From contig NC_133948.1 of NCBI RefSeq assembly GCF_031877795.1, positions 62,001-126,000 on the forward strand: a DNA stretch of 64,000 nt, in the 5' to 3' direction. The DNA comes from Strix aluco (Eukaryota > Chordata > Aves > Strigiformes > Strigidae). The notes under the pieces are model-generated. The model did no database searches. It saw only the letters and a list, made by a program, of their open reading frames with translations, and was not told the DNA's origin. The first letter of the stretch is position 1; each line of letters starts with the position of its first letter. Shown here piece by piece: positions 50,401 to 60,780 of this stretch. The position numbers were made by a program, and so were the translations under genes.

Positions 50401-53400
50401 ATCTTGAACTGAAAGGAAGCTGTAGGGCTTTGTAGATCTCTTCGAGCTCTAGCTACATTTATGTAAACAAGCACTTGGATTAGTAGCAGAAGGTGGTATA
50501 GGTCTGTAGGCAATGTTACATATGAATCTCTCTCTCTTTCTCCATCTCCCAAGGGGCTGTTGAAAATGGAACTTCTCTCTTTACTTATGACACAGAGTTC
50601 TTACTGAACAATTTCTTTTATGGGGAAAAGCACAATGCTTCCTTTCTGCCCGTGTTCATTCCTTACGAAGACCCTGCTGATCCCCTGCTGAAAGTGATGG
50701 TCTTGCTCTGTGACTCTGACCCGTTCTGTAGATTCGATGTTCTGACAACAAGAAGCCTTCAAGTGGGAATTTCCACACGACTATCTCATCAGAATCATAA
50801 GCTGCTGGTAGAAGATCTAAAGCCAGGTGATACAACATTCCACAAAGCATTCATCACTACAGTTCTTTTTCTACATGGCATCTAAATAGTTAACACTGTT
50901 CAAGGAGGTTTTGCTCAACTGTAGGTTCATGCACCTGTAAACATGCTTATCAGGAGGAATTGTCCTTGTACCAGGAAAAATCTGCACTGGTAGGATAGAC
51001 AAACACAAAATAAATTTCTTTCCATTTTTTCCACTACTACACCACTGTGTGGAACATTTATCTTCATTTTCTGTGCCTTCACCTGTCTTCCTCGGACTTA
51101 ATTTTTTTTTTTTTTTCTAAAGTCAGAAAATATTGTCTTTCAGTTAGTCTAAAAATCTTTGTCTTTCCATGAATTACTATTAAAATGCCATCTGAATCAT
51201 TGTGTTGGATCCAAAATACTTTTAATCAGATATGTCTCTTTTACTAGTGATCTCTTGTGGCTGGCTGGATCATCCAACCAATGGAAGAAAGAATGGAACT
51301 ACCTACCTGCTGGGCTCAACCATCAGTTTCATCTGCAATCAGGGCTATGAACTCACTGGGTCAAAGGAAAGAATTTGCCAAGTGACGGGGGCCTGGTCTG
51401 GAGACACACCCAGCTGCATCCCAAGAACAGGTCTGTTTCCTTTTAAATGTTACAAATCGTCATTAAGAAAACATTATCACAAACAAGGCAATCTCAGTAA
51501 ATGATGATGGCCCTTGACAAAAGCAACTTCTCTTACTTGGGAAGACATTGGACATGAAATCCCTGGGTTTACAGAAAGACTAATATTCAGATCTAAATAA
51601 CAGGTAGTTTATGGTGGGTTTTTACAATTTTATTTCATGTATCTACTCTTTCTAAGGGTTTAGCACTACATGCTTCCCTTTCTCCGAGTTTGCCTGAAAG
51701 GAACTCGTAGGCATGCTTCTTGAGTGGACAACCTAAAATACATTTCAAACTCAGTCTTAGAAAAACAGGAAAGCATAGTACTTAGCTACAAATGATTCTG
51801 TAGCACAAAAATACGAAGGCTACAAAAAGAATTTTTATTTACAGCATTATTTTAACGTAATTTTCTTATGTAATGTTCTTTTAGCGGCTTTATAAATATA
51901 TACTCTACGCATACACATACAGAACTAGCGATTATTGAAATCCTTTAGTAATTTGAGCTAGATTTCAAGTATAAGTGATGGCACAACCCCCAACCATTTA
52001 TTGTCACTCTTCATTCTGTCATCACTCTTACAGTTTTAACTTTCTTTGCAAGTAACTGGGGCAAACATATATCCAGTCCAAGCCATCTGAGGAGTGGGTT
52101 ATGAAGTGACACATTATGAGTGCCTGAGGAGAAACTTTGCAGAAAAGGACCTGGGGGCCCTGTGGACACCTAGCTGAACGTGAGCAAGCAGTGTGCCCTT
52201 GTGGCAAAGAAGGTTCATGGTTTCCCAGGCTGCATTAGTTATCACCAGCAGGACAAGGGAGGGGATCCTTCCCCCCTGCTCAGCACTGGTGAGGCCACAC
52301 CTGCAGTATTTTGTCCAGTGCTGCCTTCCTCTGCACAAGAGACACGTGGACATGCTGGAGAGAGTCCAACGAAGGGCCACAAAGAAAGCTGATTAGGGGA
52401 CTGGTGCATCTCTCCTATGAGAAAAGGCTGAGGCTTGGAAGGGGATCGTATCAATGTGTACAAATACCTGAAGGGAAGGTGCAAAGAGGATGGAGCCAGG
52501 CTCTTATCAGTGGTGCCCAGAGGTAACGGGCACAAACTGAAACACAGGAGGTTCTGTCTGAACATCAGGAAACACTTTTTTACTGTGAAGCACTGGCACA
52601 GGTTGTCCAGAAAGGTTGCAGACTCCCTCCCTGGAGATATTCAAAAGCTGTCAGGACACAATCCTGGACAACTGACTCTGGGTGGCCTTACCTGAACAGG
52701 GGAGTTGGACAAGACGACCTCCAGAGGTCCTTTCCCACCTCAACCGTTCTGCAATTCTATGGTTTGAGAGCAGACAAGGCCCACGCTTGTTGAAGGCTTC
52801 CACTCTTTTGTTCTAAAGAATTGTTACCTTAAAATATAATGTATTATTCTATAGCAGTAAAATTGTTGTGAATGATGTAATAGTATTTAGTATAAATAAC
52901 ACAGATTTATTACCCATCTTGTGTCACGACTATTAGATTACCAATTAACCTGGGATTGTTGGATTTAGTAGCAGTTAGGCTGTCTCTACAATTTACAGGA
53001 AACTGTCCAACATTTTCTAAGTTTCGACTTTGTTTTATTCATACACCACATACACTGCAAATGTCCTCAAGATGGCAATGTTTCAAAGCACCACGGTAAT
53101 GCAAGGCCACACAGCATGTTGAAGCACTTTTAATGCAGTTAATCATAAAATAACTCATATCAACAGATTCTCCATTCTGAGCACCTTCCAAAGAAACGTG
53201 GAAACTGCACAACACATCAGCAATGAATTCTTGGCCAGCTGACACATTTCATCAACCTCTGCAGACCCGCACCAATTGCTTGTTCATCTCCAACACAGTT
53301 CTGCAAGTTTAGTGGTATTTGTGAGATGAACCACTGTGAGTTTGGGCAGCAGACTGTGGACTTTAACATAAAAAATAATTATTGAACATATGCATATACA

Positions 53401-56400
53401 AAACAGCGAATGTTGCTTAATTTTAAATAGATGAGTGAACGTTTATGAAATGTTTTCTTGAACCGGCCATTGTTAGTAATTGATATGCAACTGATTGTGT
53501 TCACAGGGGCCAATCTCAGTAGTGATGCTATTTTGGAAAGAATGAAACTAGAGGTATTTCAAAACATTTCTGTTTAATATGATAGGCCAGAGCATATCGA
53601 GTACTTTAGTTAACAGTTGAAAATACGAGAGATTCAGAAATTTTGCAGATCATTTCGCATGCTTCATAGTTCACTGTAATAATAGATCGTCTGTCAAAAG
53701 CCTGAAGAGAATGAAATCTTTACAAAGTAAGGCCAGATCTTAAAAAGTCAGCGGCAAAACATTTTGCCAAGCTGAAAGCTAAGAACGTTTTTCCACTGCT
53801 GCCATCAACCACATACATACTGGATAGGAGCCAGTCAGTCTCAATAAGCAAACCGGATGCTAACATTTACACTAGAGAAAGCGGGGCAAAAAGCCAGCCC
53901 TGAGGGATCGGAGGGAAGGAGTTGGAAGATACGCAGAGATTAACTGCATTCAGAATGATGGAGATGTGCTGCAGCTTTATGGATAAGCAAACAAAAACTG
54001 CAACATTTTCCAGCACATGGTTTCCTAAAACATGACAAAGGACAATAAGGTGTGAAAGAATTTTATTGATCTGATTGTAACAAAGCCCTTCCTTACTTTT
54101 TGATATTTGGGGATGTAGTTCATTTGCAATGTGAGTCAAAAATGATGAGTTTTATCAGCCTCAGGAAGTTGGAGTATGGCAATGCTGCCCATAACAGCAG
54201 GATACTGACAGTACTGACAACTGATTGAGACAATCTAAAATACAAATTGCATACACAGTTCTTAATTTTTTTTACTGCCGTGCCCTAATAATGGCATTCA
54301 TATCTGGCCTTGTTCCTCCTTTTGCATCATAAAATATGCTGCTGGATATCAGTCTCTGCCTGAGAAGGTTATTTTATTGACAGGTCCAAGTCTCTCCCAA
54401 GATAGGCAGAACAGTCCAAAGTTCCTCTCACTTATGTCTAAAACTCTAGTATTTTTATAGCATGGACAGCTAGTACTTGCTTTCCACTAAATACATTTCC
54501 GCCTTCAGTCTAAGACACAGTTGAAATCCAGTGCCAGTTTTCCTTGTGGTGATTCTGAATTCAGCACAAGTACTGAAAAGATCCTCACGTTGTCAAAATC
54601 TGCTGTTACTGAGGTCAGTTTTCTTCACCATTTTCCTCTTTACACAGCATCATGCTGCTGTGTCACCAATATCAATTTTATCAAGCCCTGTGACAGAAAG
54701 TCTTCTTGATGCCAGAAAAATGCTGACAAAATCAATGGACAGTACTTCCAAATTTCTGGGCGCCTGAATGGGTGACCACTGACCTAGCCACTGTGATTAG
54801 TGGTCACATTTTTACTGCCTGCATGAACTATTAAAACACACATTTTTGAATTATTTCTTTCTTGCTGGTCAAGAACACAGGGTCCAGCCCTCTATTATTC
54901 TCAGCTTCCAGGGGTACTTCTTTACAGCGCTATGCCCGTTACACTTGCTGAAGTTTTGTGGCACATCAAATTCAAGCTCCGTATTGCAAATCACCAAGAA
55001 TTTTTAGTTCCTATGTGCTTCTGTTTTTCAAAACAGCTAGAACAGTTAAAATAAAGGCATGAGGACTACGAAAACTGGATTAGAAAGAGAGGTGGAAACA
55101 AGAAAACTGAACGTGTTATTTTGCAAAATCCATTTCTGTATTTGAAATTTCAGATACAAATTATGCTGTTGGGGCTGCATATTGTTGCTTTTGAGTTTTT
55201 CTTCCTTGAGTTAAAGTTTCCATGGAAATCCTCTGCTAATAATTATTTTGCTATGCTTCTAATTACAATCCCACTGCATGTCTTGCCAGTACCACAGCAA
55301 CCTCCCTTTACAGAATATCACATAGAGGAAGAAAAAGAAACCATCCAGCAAAAGCAAAAAGGAGACTCTAGTAAGATCAGAAGTAAAATGCAGCTAAAAA
55401 TTATAATTCTTAGCAATATATATACATATATATACACAGATAGTCTGTTTGTGACAGACAATAATTTGGTGGTGTTAAGTGCAATCTGGTTTTGGCTGTC
55501 TTTTGTTTTTTTCCTTTTTTCCCCTCCCCTTCTCACGTTTAGGTTTCATTTTCCATGCTCAGGCTCTGTGCAAATACAGTTCTTTTTGGAAAGTTGTCAG
55601 AAATCTCATTAGACTTCTGCACTTTTTTTTCAAATGAGGATGCCAAAAAACATTAGTTCTTCTTATTACAGAATTTTTGTCTGTCTATCATTTCCAGGAG
55701 ACTGGCTGCAAAACATACTAAAATCAAGGAATGTAACCTGAGATTATAAATTAAATACAAAGATTTCACAAGAGGCAAATTATCACTGGACCCAACTACC
55801 GAGGCCAGTGGTGGGTTCTCATCACTTGGCAGAGACAGGGTACCTGCCTGTAAGATGTGTGTAAGCCAAACACAAGTTTTTGAGCCTTGTACAGAAGTTA
55901 CTGGATGAAGGACCAATGCCTGTGATACAGTTTATGTATCCCATTTCTTTCCTTAAACTTCAGTATAAACCAAATTAGAAGCAAAATTATCTATTCTAGG
56001 ATCACAGAAGTGTCTGTTACATCACTCTGCCATCACTGTACGCTAGGCCGTAGCCTGGGCAGTTCTTCCCACAGGCAGGACAAAGCGATGGAAGGACTGG
56101 CTGGCAAAAATGCAGCCCAGATACATTAAAGCTCAGATGCACCACTGCTCACCTATCTCTAAACAGGCTAGGTGCTCCCCAATACATGCATACAGTGCTA
56201 TCACTACATGCAGAAAAAGGGCAGAGCTTGAATCTACTTTGACCTTAGGACAACACAGAGCCAAGGAACTACACTTCTGTTTGACTCACTGACACTGAGC
56301 CCGGGACAAAGGCTGCTCACACGGGGACTTGCAGTTTTTCAGCTGTGGTACTCCAACAAGTATTTTTCCTTAAAGGATGCAAAACTCAGGAAGCATTGTT

Positions 56401-59400
56401 TCTCCCAGACGGTTCACTCTAGATGCTGCATCTCCTAAACTTTTACCAATCCTCTTATGTGTCATGAAAATTTACCTGCGTGGTATCTTTAGCTTCTGTT
56501 GCTCACCACCGCTGTACAGCATCCTGCTAGTGCTGTCCTACATCAGCAGAAAAGTAACAGAACTTGTAACCTGCAACTCTTTAGCGGAATAAGAAAACAA
56601 GAGGAGATTTGTTATTCAAAATTTGTTTCATATCTGGTTTCTTATTATGTGTCTTTATTATGCAGTCACAAAATTACATTGACACTGTCTGATGCAGTTC
56701 ACCATATCCACATCAGAACAGCTATTTTTGCTCTCTTTTACGTAGACCATTAAGCAGCAGAGGTAGTTTCAAAGTTTTAATGCCAAAATAGGGGTAATTT
56801 TTAAAGCAATGAAACCATATGGAAAAAGGATTGAAAAATGGCCAGTTGTTGGGATTGACAGTTCTACATAAATACTGCACATTCATGACATTAACAACGT
56901 ATTGACCACTAGCCATCCTTTCTTTGTGTTAGAACAGCTTTTGCAGCCACCTGCCCTGTCAAATGTAGGAATTATGTGAGTTCCTACTCTTTACCAGTCT
57001 GTTCCACTAATACAAAGAACAACATGTGCCTACGTTCAAACAGATATGAAGAAATGTATCAATGTCCTCCTGTTTTGTTGTGGTTGGTGTCTGTTTTTCA
57101 GATATCAAACAAGTAATTCTTCTTGGCTGCGTATTTGGAATAGTTGGTCTTGCAGTCCTGGCACGTCTGACTTTCTTATGTAGAAAGGAGAGGTAAGACT
57201 CGATTGAACTGAAAACACAAATGAACCTGCTAAAGAAATAGCAAGTGTTGTGACCTTTTTAATCATTTTTCTCAATGACAAAGAAATCAAACATGCTACT
57301 ATCTTTTATGAAAAACATCATGTCTGGATAGTCCTTGGGGCCTGCTGGAAGACTATGAAGCAAAGTTGGAACTGTATTATCAGGACACACAGACATGTGA
57401 TTGATTGATCAATTGATTGATCGATTGGAAGGAACAGGACTTTTTGGTCACAATAATTTATCTGTTGAGTGATAAGGCTACCTGATTAAAAGTGTTCTTT
57501 TTCAGAACAGGTGTGCTCATGATACCAATAGGTAAATTTGATGTATCATCTAAGGAATGCATTGCATGATACTGTAACTTTCCACATATCTTTGAACATA
57601 TTCCCACTTCTAGGGACGCATGAATTTGCCTAGAGAATGCTTTTATGTCTCTTGTGCCAAAGAGGTGAATAGAATTTTAAAGATATATCTGTTTGCTGCC
57701 CATTCTTGGAACCCTTCTACCACATAAACTCACTATAAAAACTATTACATTTTTAAAAGAAATCTCTACAAAATGTTATATGGCTAGTAAATTACGCCTC
57801 TGATGTTTTCATCTTTTGTTTTAGAGGTTGTTATGACTTCATATATTCTGTATATAATTAATTCTGTTAGCCAGTACTAACAAGACACTTAAAAAAATAT
57901 TTCTGGCTCTGTGCCTTTCTAACAGGTTCATAATTGCAGATACTCTTGAAACAGAAACCAGTATGATAGCCATGTGCATCACTGAAAATACAGCCCACTG
58001 ATTCTGAGCTAGTTCATCAATTAACTGTGTGCCAGAGGCACTGCTAAATTTTGCCCCTGCCCTTTAAATCACATAAGCATTGGTTTTCTACACTTCACAG
58101 AGAACGCTCATACCTAAAACACTTTTTCTTTCTCCCCTGTACAAAAAAAAAAAAAAAAAAAGGATACTCAACACAGGGTAGATAACTGCAGCAATTAATG
58201 TCTTCTGCATACATAAAAAAGCATAGACAAAAGACAACTCCCGTATTTGCCAAATTTTACACACACCGCATTTCCGCGTATAAAACCAACTGGTTTAAAA
58301 CACAACTATTACAGCTGCATGGACTTCTCATGTTTGGGAGCAGCTTACAGAACTGCTACTCTAAATTCATAATTGTACATCAAAAACTAATTAAAAAAAT
58401 CGAATGAAGCCCTTGTCAACCCTTCGAAACTCTTGTATATTTTGCAAGTCTGTAGGTAATTTTCATTTCATGCATTTCATGCTACCAAAAGCTTATAATT
58501 TATGAAAAAATTCTGAAAGAGTTTAATAAAGTCCATAGCACTCAGGGGGGCTGTATATTTGGAGAGCAATAGAGGATGCAGTAACAAATTTTGAACAGAT
58601 AAAATTTTAACTAGGGAAGGCTTATTAGACAATTATTGAGTCATGAAAGTCTGTCATCTACTGTATACTCTCTTGGATCTCAGGGTAAATATAACTCTGT
58701 GACACGTCATATGTTTTATATAAGAAGGGAAAGAAGTAGTCCTACATACTGTAGGTCTTTGAAAACATTCTGGCTCTGCACCCAGCTCTGACAATCATCC
58801 AGAAAAGGAGCTGCTCTTGGTGTTCACAGCTAAGACCATACTTAAATAGCAAGATAGAGTGAAGTATCTTAAAAAGCAGCAAGGCCAATAGAAATATACA
58901 AAAATCCTAATCATTAAACGCTATAAGCTTTTAGATTTCTTTTTCCTTTAACAAACAAACAGAAAAACGAGTAGGGTCTATATTTTCAAGATTTCTCCAG
59001 CCACCTTTCTAGCCTAAAAGTGGAATGGTAAGTTTCTCAGACAATCACATGATTCTGTGAGCAGAGACTGGGGTGGGCGGCAGAATCACCGTATTTAGAA
59101 TAAAAATTGCAGGAAATCAAAATACCAAGGTGCTCAGTAAATTGGTTTATGCTTTTCCCTCCCAGTTATTGTGAGTGTTGATAGGTAGTCGCAAATGTAT
59201 CTATTAATATTTTGGTGATACGTTTCTCTTAGACAAAAAAAAAAAAAAAAAAGCCAATGTAAGGTCCAGAACTTAACCACTGAATCACGAGTTCCCTGCT
59301 CACTCAGACTTTTTTCCTCTTTTTGTACTCAAAAAACAACCTTCTTCCAAGACCCTTCATTATCAGTGTTTTCAAACCAGTGACATTTGCCCAGTTTCTC

Positions 59401-59864
59401 CTTTTGCTCATATAATTCAGACCACTGTACTAGAAAACAGAAATTTATTGTTGCACAGTGATAACAGCAAACCATCAGTATTCTCTAATTTCATCACATG
59501 TTGCTCAAATAGAAGTAGTGCTACATATCCTTCAGTCACTACTTCTGGTAATTTAAATATTTTGACCCTTCAACAGTGTATGACAGGAGGGATATTGTTC
59601 TGTGGGGAAGGTATGCACTGGAATTACACAGAATGGGTACTTTAAAAACTGGTGTGACATTACTATTCCACCTAACCCAGTATTCTTCTCACCCTGATCA
59701 ATGACATTACGGTAACTACTTTAACAGCCATCTCTAGCTTTTGGGGGGCTTTAATGTGTTTTCTTTGTCTTTTCTTCCAAAGACACAAAGGCAACCAGAA
59801 ACTTGTTTCAGAGGTTCCGGCTGTATCTGAACAAGAAACAATGAAATTCCGGAGGAGTTTTTAA
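32366..59864 (+). CDS. SUSD2: Sushi domain-containing protein 2, 15 coding exons
   Basis: This is a type I membrane protein. In mammals SUSD2 is a cell-surface glycoprotein linked to adhesion and to binding of galectin-1. Joining 32366-32432, 35342-35546, 36890-37041, 37543-37710, 37920-38127, 39631-39832, 40932-41017, 42606-42874, 45277-45420, 46928-47083, 48831-49058, 50554-50826, 51248-51430, 57102-57192 and 59783-59864 gives 2,514 nt, or 837 residues; human SUSD2 is 822. Every junction keeps phase. Domains in order: signal peptide (1-22), somatomedin B with eight Cys (28-59), AMOP (about 299-450), VWD (about 453-625) with GDPH at 457-460, sushi (723-776), transmembrane segment (about 785-807) and a basic tail of 30 residues. 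Several N-glycosylation sequons are visible. All introns are GT-AG except intron 5 (GC-AG). A diverged SUSD2 paralogue cannot be excluded without synteny. Confidence 0.93.
32433..35341 (+). other. SUSD2 intron 1 content
   Basis: 2.9 kb. Holds an unidentified old repeat copy (33,875-34,060), a short CA run (about 33,648-33,660) and the CR1 fragment at 34,320-34,868. No additional coding exon was seen. Confidence 0.6.
34320..34868 (+). mobile_element. CR1 LINE 3' fragment in SUSD2 intron 1
   Basis: Contains CCTGCAGTGCTGGGTCCAGC, GAGGAGGCCACAAAGATGCTC-like text and GGTTGGATGAGGCTTTCAG. It ends CCATTCTATGATTCATTCTATGATT, the CR1 3' microsatellite-like tail. 5' truncated, same strand as the gene. 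Confidence 0.95.
35342..35546 (+). CDS. SUSD2: SUSD2 exon 2: somatomedin B domain
   Basis: Acceptor TTTAACAAG, donor TGCAG|GTGGGC. Residues 28-59 hold eight Cys (28, 32, 39, 41, 45, 51, 52, 59) with the CCPDY core of somatomedin B. The rest begins the following extracellular region. Confidence 0.93.
35547..36889 (+). other. SUSD2 intron 2 content
   Basis: 1.3 kb of AT-rich unique-looking sequence with no recognised element. Confidence 0.5.
36890..37041 (+). CDS. SUSD2: SUSD2 exon 3
   Basis: Acceptor CATCAACAG, donor TCAG|GTTACT, phase 2 in and phase 1 out. Encodes part of the region between somatomedin B and AMOP, containing [16 protein letters not shown]. It includes a Cys and aromatic pattern typical of an extracellular beta fold. 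Confidence 0.9.
37543..37710 (+). CDS. SUSD2: SUSD2 exon 4
   Basis: Acceptor TAATGCAG, donor ACAG|GTAAAG, phase 1-1. Contains an NET sequon and the segment [11 protein letters not shown], which continues the linker domain. Confidence 0.92.
37920..38127 (+). CDS. SUSD2: SUSD2 exon 5 (GC splice donor)
   Basis: Acceptor CTTTTCCAG; ends GGGCAGAG|GCAAGT, a consensus GC-type donor. Phase 2 leaves AG, which the next exon completes to Arg. No GT donor nearby keeps the frame. Encodes [20 protein letters not shown]-type sequence. Confidence 0.88.
38427..38711 (+). mobile_element. LTR 3' fragment in SUSD2 intron 5
   Basis: The stretch TTTATTGCTGAGCATGATGG through TTTGGTCAGTCTGGGTCAGC to CACCCCAGCCAAACCCAGTA matches, from memory, the 3' half of a common avian ERVL-type LTR family whose left end is TGTYGTGGTTTGA. 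The U3 part is missing. No coding sequence of the element is present. Confidence 0.7.
39605..39628 (+). repeat. C24 homopolymer forming the intron 5 acceptor tract
   Basis: Twenty-four consecutive C lie directly before the AG of exon 6, preceded by TTTGGCTTT. The run serves as the polypyrimidine tract and is expected to be length-variable. Confidence 0.9.
39631..39832 (+). CDS. SUSD2: SUSD2 exon 6: AMOP domain start
   Basis: The acceptor is a run of 24 C followed by AG. The exon ends TTCCAT|GTAAGT in phase 0. Residues 299-333 hold C-I-E-W and ITDCPCTL...ADTGRF, the hallmark opening of AMOP. Confidence 0.92.
40932..41017 (+). CDS. SUSD2: SUSD2 exon 7: AMOP domain, middle
   Basis: Acceptor CTTTTTCAG, donor GCCAG|GTAAAG. 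Encodes [20 protein letters not shown], the Cys-rich middle of AMOP. Confidence 0.93.
41220..42195 (+). mobile_element. Solo LTR (avian ERVL-type) in SUSD2 intron 7
   Basis: Starts TGTTGTGGTTTGACCTCAG and ends CAAACCAGGACA, about 976 bp. It is flanked by near-identical 5 bp words, CTGTG (41,215-41,219) and CCGTG (42,196-42,200), which fits an old 5 bp target duplication. It carries no gag, pol or env. Confidence 0.82.
42606..42874 (+). CDS. SUSD2: SUSD2 exon 8: AMOP domain, end
   Basis: Acceptor CTCAATCAG, donor GCTG|GTAAGG. Encodes [27 protein letters not shown] and KRRPSSDC, the conserved Cys pairs of the AMOP C-terminal half. Confidence 0.95.
42875..45276 (+). other. SUSD2 intron 8 content
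   Basis: 2.4 kb. 43,340-43,830 is GC-richer and has the texture of an old repeat (repeated GTCCAGTC/GTCCAG phrases), but I cannot assign a family. No exon is needed here, as the phases of exons 8 and 9 match. Confidence 0.5.
45277..45420 (+). CDS. SUSD2: SUSD2 exon 9: VWD start with GDPH
   Basis: Acceptor AAAACAG, donor AATG|GTAAGT. Begins [23 protein letters not shown] (457-460) is the site at which human SUSD2 and some mucins are cut between Asp and Pro, leaving two disulfide-linked chains. Confidence 0.95.
45421..48830 (+). other. SUSD2 introns 9 and 10 content
   Basis: AT-rich intron sequence around exon 10. No recognisable repeat or extra exon. Confidence 0.5.
46928..47083 (+). CDS. 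SUSD2: SUSD2 exon 10: VWD domain
   Basis: Acceptor TTTGGAAG, donor AAAG|GTTAGT, phase 1-1. Encodes [15 protein letters not shown] and [10 protein letters not shown], typical VWD beta strands. Confidence 0.92.
48831..49058 (+). CDS. SUSD2: SUSD2 exon 11: VWD domain
   Basis: Acceptor CATTCTACAG, donor AACT|GTAAGT, phase 1-1. Encodes [20 protein letters not shown], the GLFG/N region of VWD domains, with NHT and NKT sequons. Confidence 0.95.
49467..49858 (+). mobile_element. Solo LTR (avian ERVL-type) in SUSD2 intron 11
   Basis: Starts TGTCGTGGTTTGAACTCAGC and ends GGCCGGAACCAGGACG. It shares both ends with the 41,220 element but is shorter (about 392 bp) and CpG-richer, so it may be a younger or different subfamily. 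No clear target duplication was found. Confidence 0.75.
50554..50826 (+). CDS. SUSD2: SUSD2 exon 12: post-VWD region
   Basis: Acceptor CTCCCAAG, donor CCAG|GTGATA. Continues as [18 protein letters not shown] and ends before the sushi exon. It matches the family's W-A-V...SLFTYD block. Confidence 0.93.
51248..51430 (+). CDS. SUSD2: SUSD2 exon 13: sushi (CCP) domain
   Basis: Acceptor TTTTACTAG, donor ACAG|GTCTGT, phase 1-1 as usual for sushi exons. Four Cys (723, 749, 763, 776) and Trp769 in [10 protein letters not shown] fit a complete CCP module. Confidence 0.96.
52085..52765 (+). mobile_element. CR1 LINE 3' fragment in SUSD2 intron 13
   Basis: Contains AAAAGGACCTGGGGGCCCTG, GTGTGCCCTTGTGGCAAAGA, GAAGGGCCACAAAGAAAGC and GGTCCTTTCCCACCTCAACC, and ends near TTCTGCAATTCTATGG. 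5' truncated and non-coding. Confidence 0.95.
55314..55370 (+). other. Candidate 57-nt cassette exon of SUSD2
   Basis: Preceded by CCTCCCTTTACAG and followed by GTAAGA. It is exactly 57 nt and open in the phase used by the flanking exons (1 in, 1 out). It would add 19 charged residues ([19 protein letters not shown] plus a junction change) between the sushi and transmembrane parts. Mammalian SUSD2 goes from sushi straight to the transmembrane segment, so this is either optional or a false exon. Confidence 0.35.
57102..57192 (+). CDS. SUSD2: SUSD2 exon 14: transmembrane segment
   Basis: Acceptor CTGTTTTTCAG, donor GAGAG|GTAAGA. Encodes [19 protein letters not shown] followed by the stop-transfer residues CRKER. 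Confidence 0.93.
57193..59782 (+). other. SUSD2 intron 14 content
   Basis: 2.6 kb, AT-rich, with A runs near 58,143-58,161 and 59,235-59,252 and a GATT-rich near-palindrome at 57,395-57,425. No repeat family was recognised. Confidence 0.5.
59783..59864 (+). CDS. SUSD2: SUSD2 exon 15: cytoplasmic tail and stop
   Basis: Acceptor CTTCCAAAG. It supplies 26 further tail residues ending MKFRRSF and a TAA. The human tail is also short and basic. Confidence 0.85.
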
Positions 59865-60780
59865 TGAAATACAGAAAAAGCATAGCAGAGGATTAAATCG
59901 TCCACAGCAACAAAGATAGACTTTCCAAACACAAAAAATGGTTTTATATAGTACGCTATCATTTGATTTCTGCTTTCAAGAGAGTGTTGAATTGTATGGG
60001 AAATGCTAACCCACATCATGGCAGGCTCAGCCTACTGTCTGTCACGAGCAAAGGATAATGCTTCTGAAAATATCAGTCTCAAAATTACGGGCATTGGTTT
60101 CTTCTAACAGTCACATCTCTGCCATCAGAAGCAGCGTTCTGAGAAAATCAAGTGCAGATTTCTCCACACTTTTCTTCTTTTACTTGAAAGCTGGTAAAAT
60201 GAGGAGAATTCTAGCCTACTATGCTAGCCATTATCAGAGAAACATTTGCCTTCCCTGGGGCCATGTAAGGCTGAATTAGATAGATGTAAAAGTGGATGCA
60301 CAATCAGATGGACCACTGGCAAGTCGGGTTGAATTTGCAGATTGTTGGGTTAGGGAGAGCTATTGAAGATATTTAAACCTTGCATTCTTATATTTTGGCA
60401 GGTCTCTCAATACAGACTGAAAGTGGCATTTCTGTTTCAGTTCTGACCTAATTTTAGAAGGATACAAATGGGCGAGAGGGAGGGGAAGTACTCAGAAAAT
60501 GAAACCTTTCCTTCCAGGTTAACTATAATGATTTTTTTTAAATCCAGCTTTAGTCAACTGTCCAATTAGAGTCAACCTTCAAAACAAAAAAATCTGTTAT
60601 CTGAACTGGAAGCATTTTGCAAAACTTGCAATGTTTTCCTTGACTAACTGCAACATGAATTTTTTTTAATATCTAGCTGTATTACAGTGTGTTTCATTAT
60701 CTTCATCAAAAAGTGATTTCTGAACTACTACCTTGTACAGAATTCTTTCACCATAATAAAATCACTATTTGCTTTTGCCT
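59865..60780 (+). other. Probable SUSD2 3' UTR with polyadenylation signal
   Basis: The first well-placed AATAAA after the stop is at 60,755-60,760, followed about 30 bp later by a GT-rich stretch (GGGTTTGTGAAG). Earlier or later ends are possible; RNA data would be needed to fix the end. Confidence 0.4.

Larger units (their letters stand above)
51431..57101 (+). other. SUSD2 intron 13 content
   Basis: 5.7 kb, the largest intron of the gene. Holds the CR1 fragment at 52,085-52,765 and a candidate in-frame cassette exon at 55,314-55,370. The remainder is AT-rich and unassigned. Confidence 0.6.
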
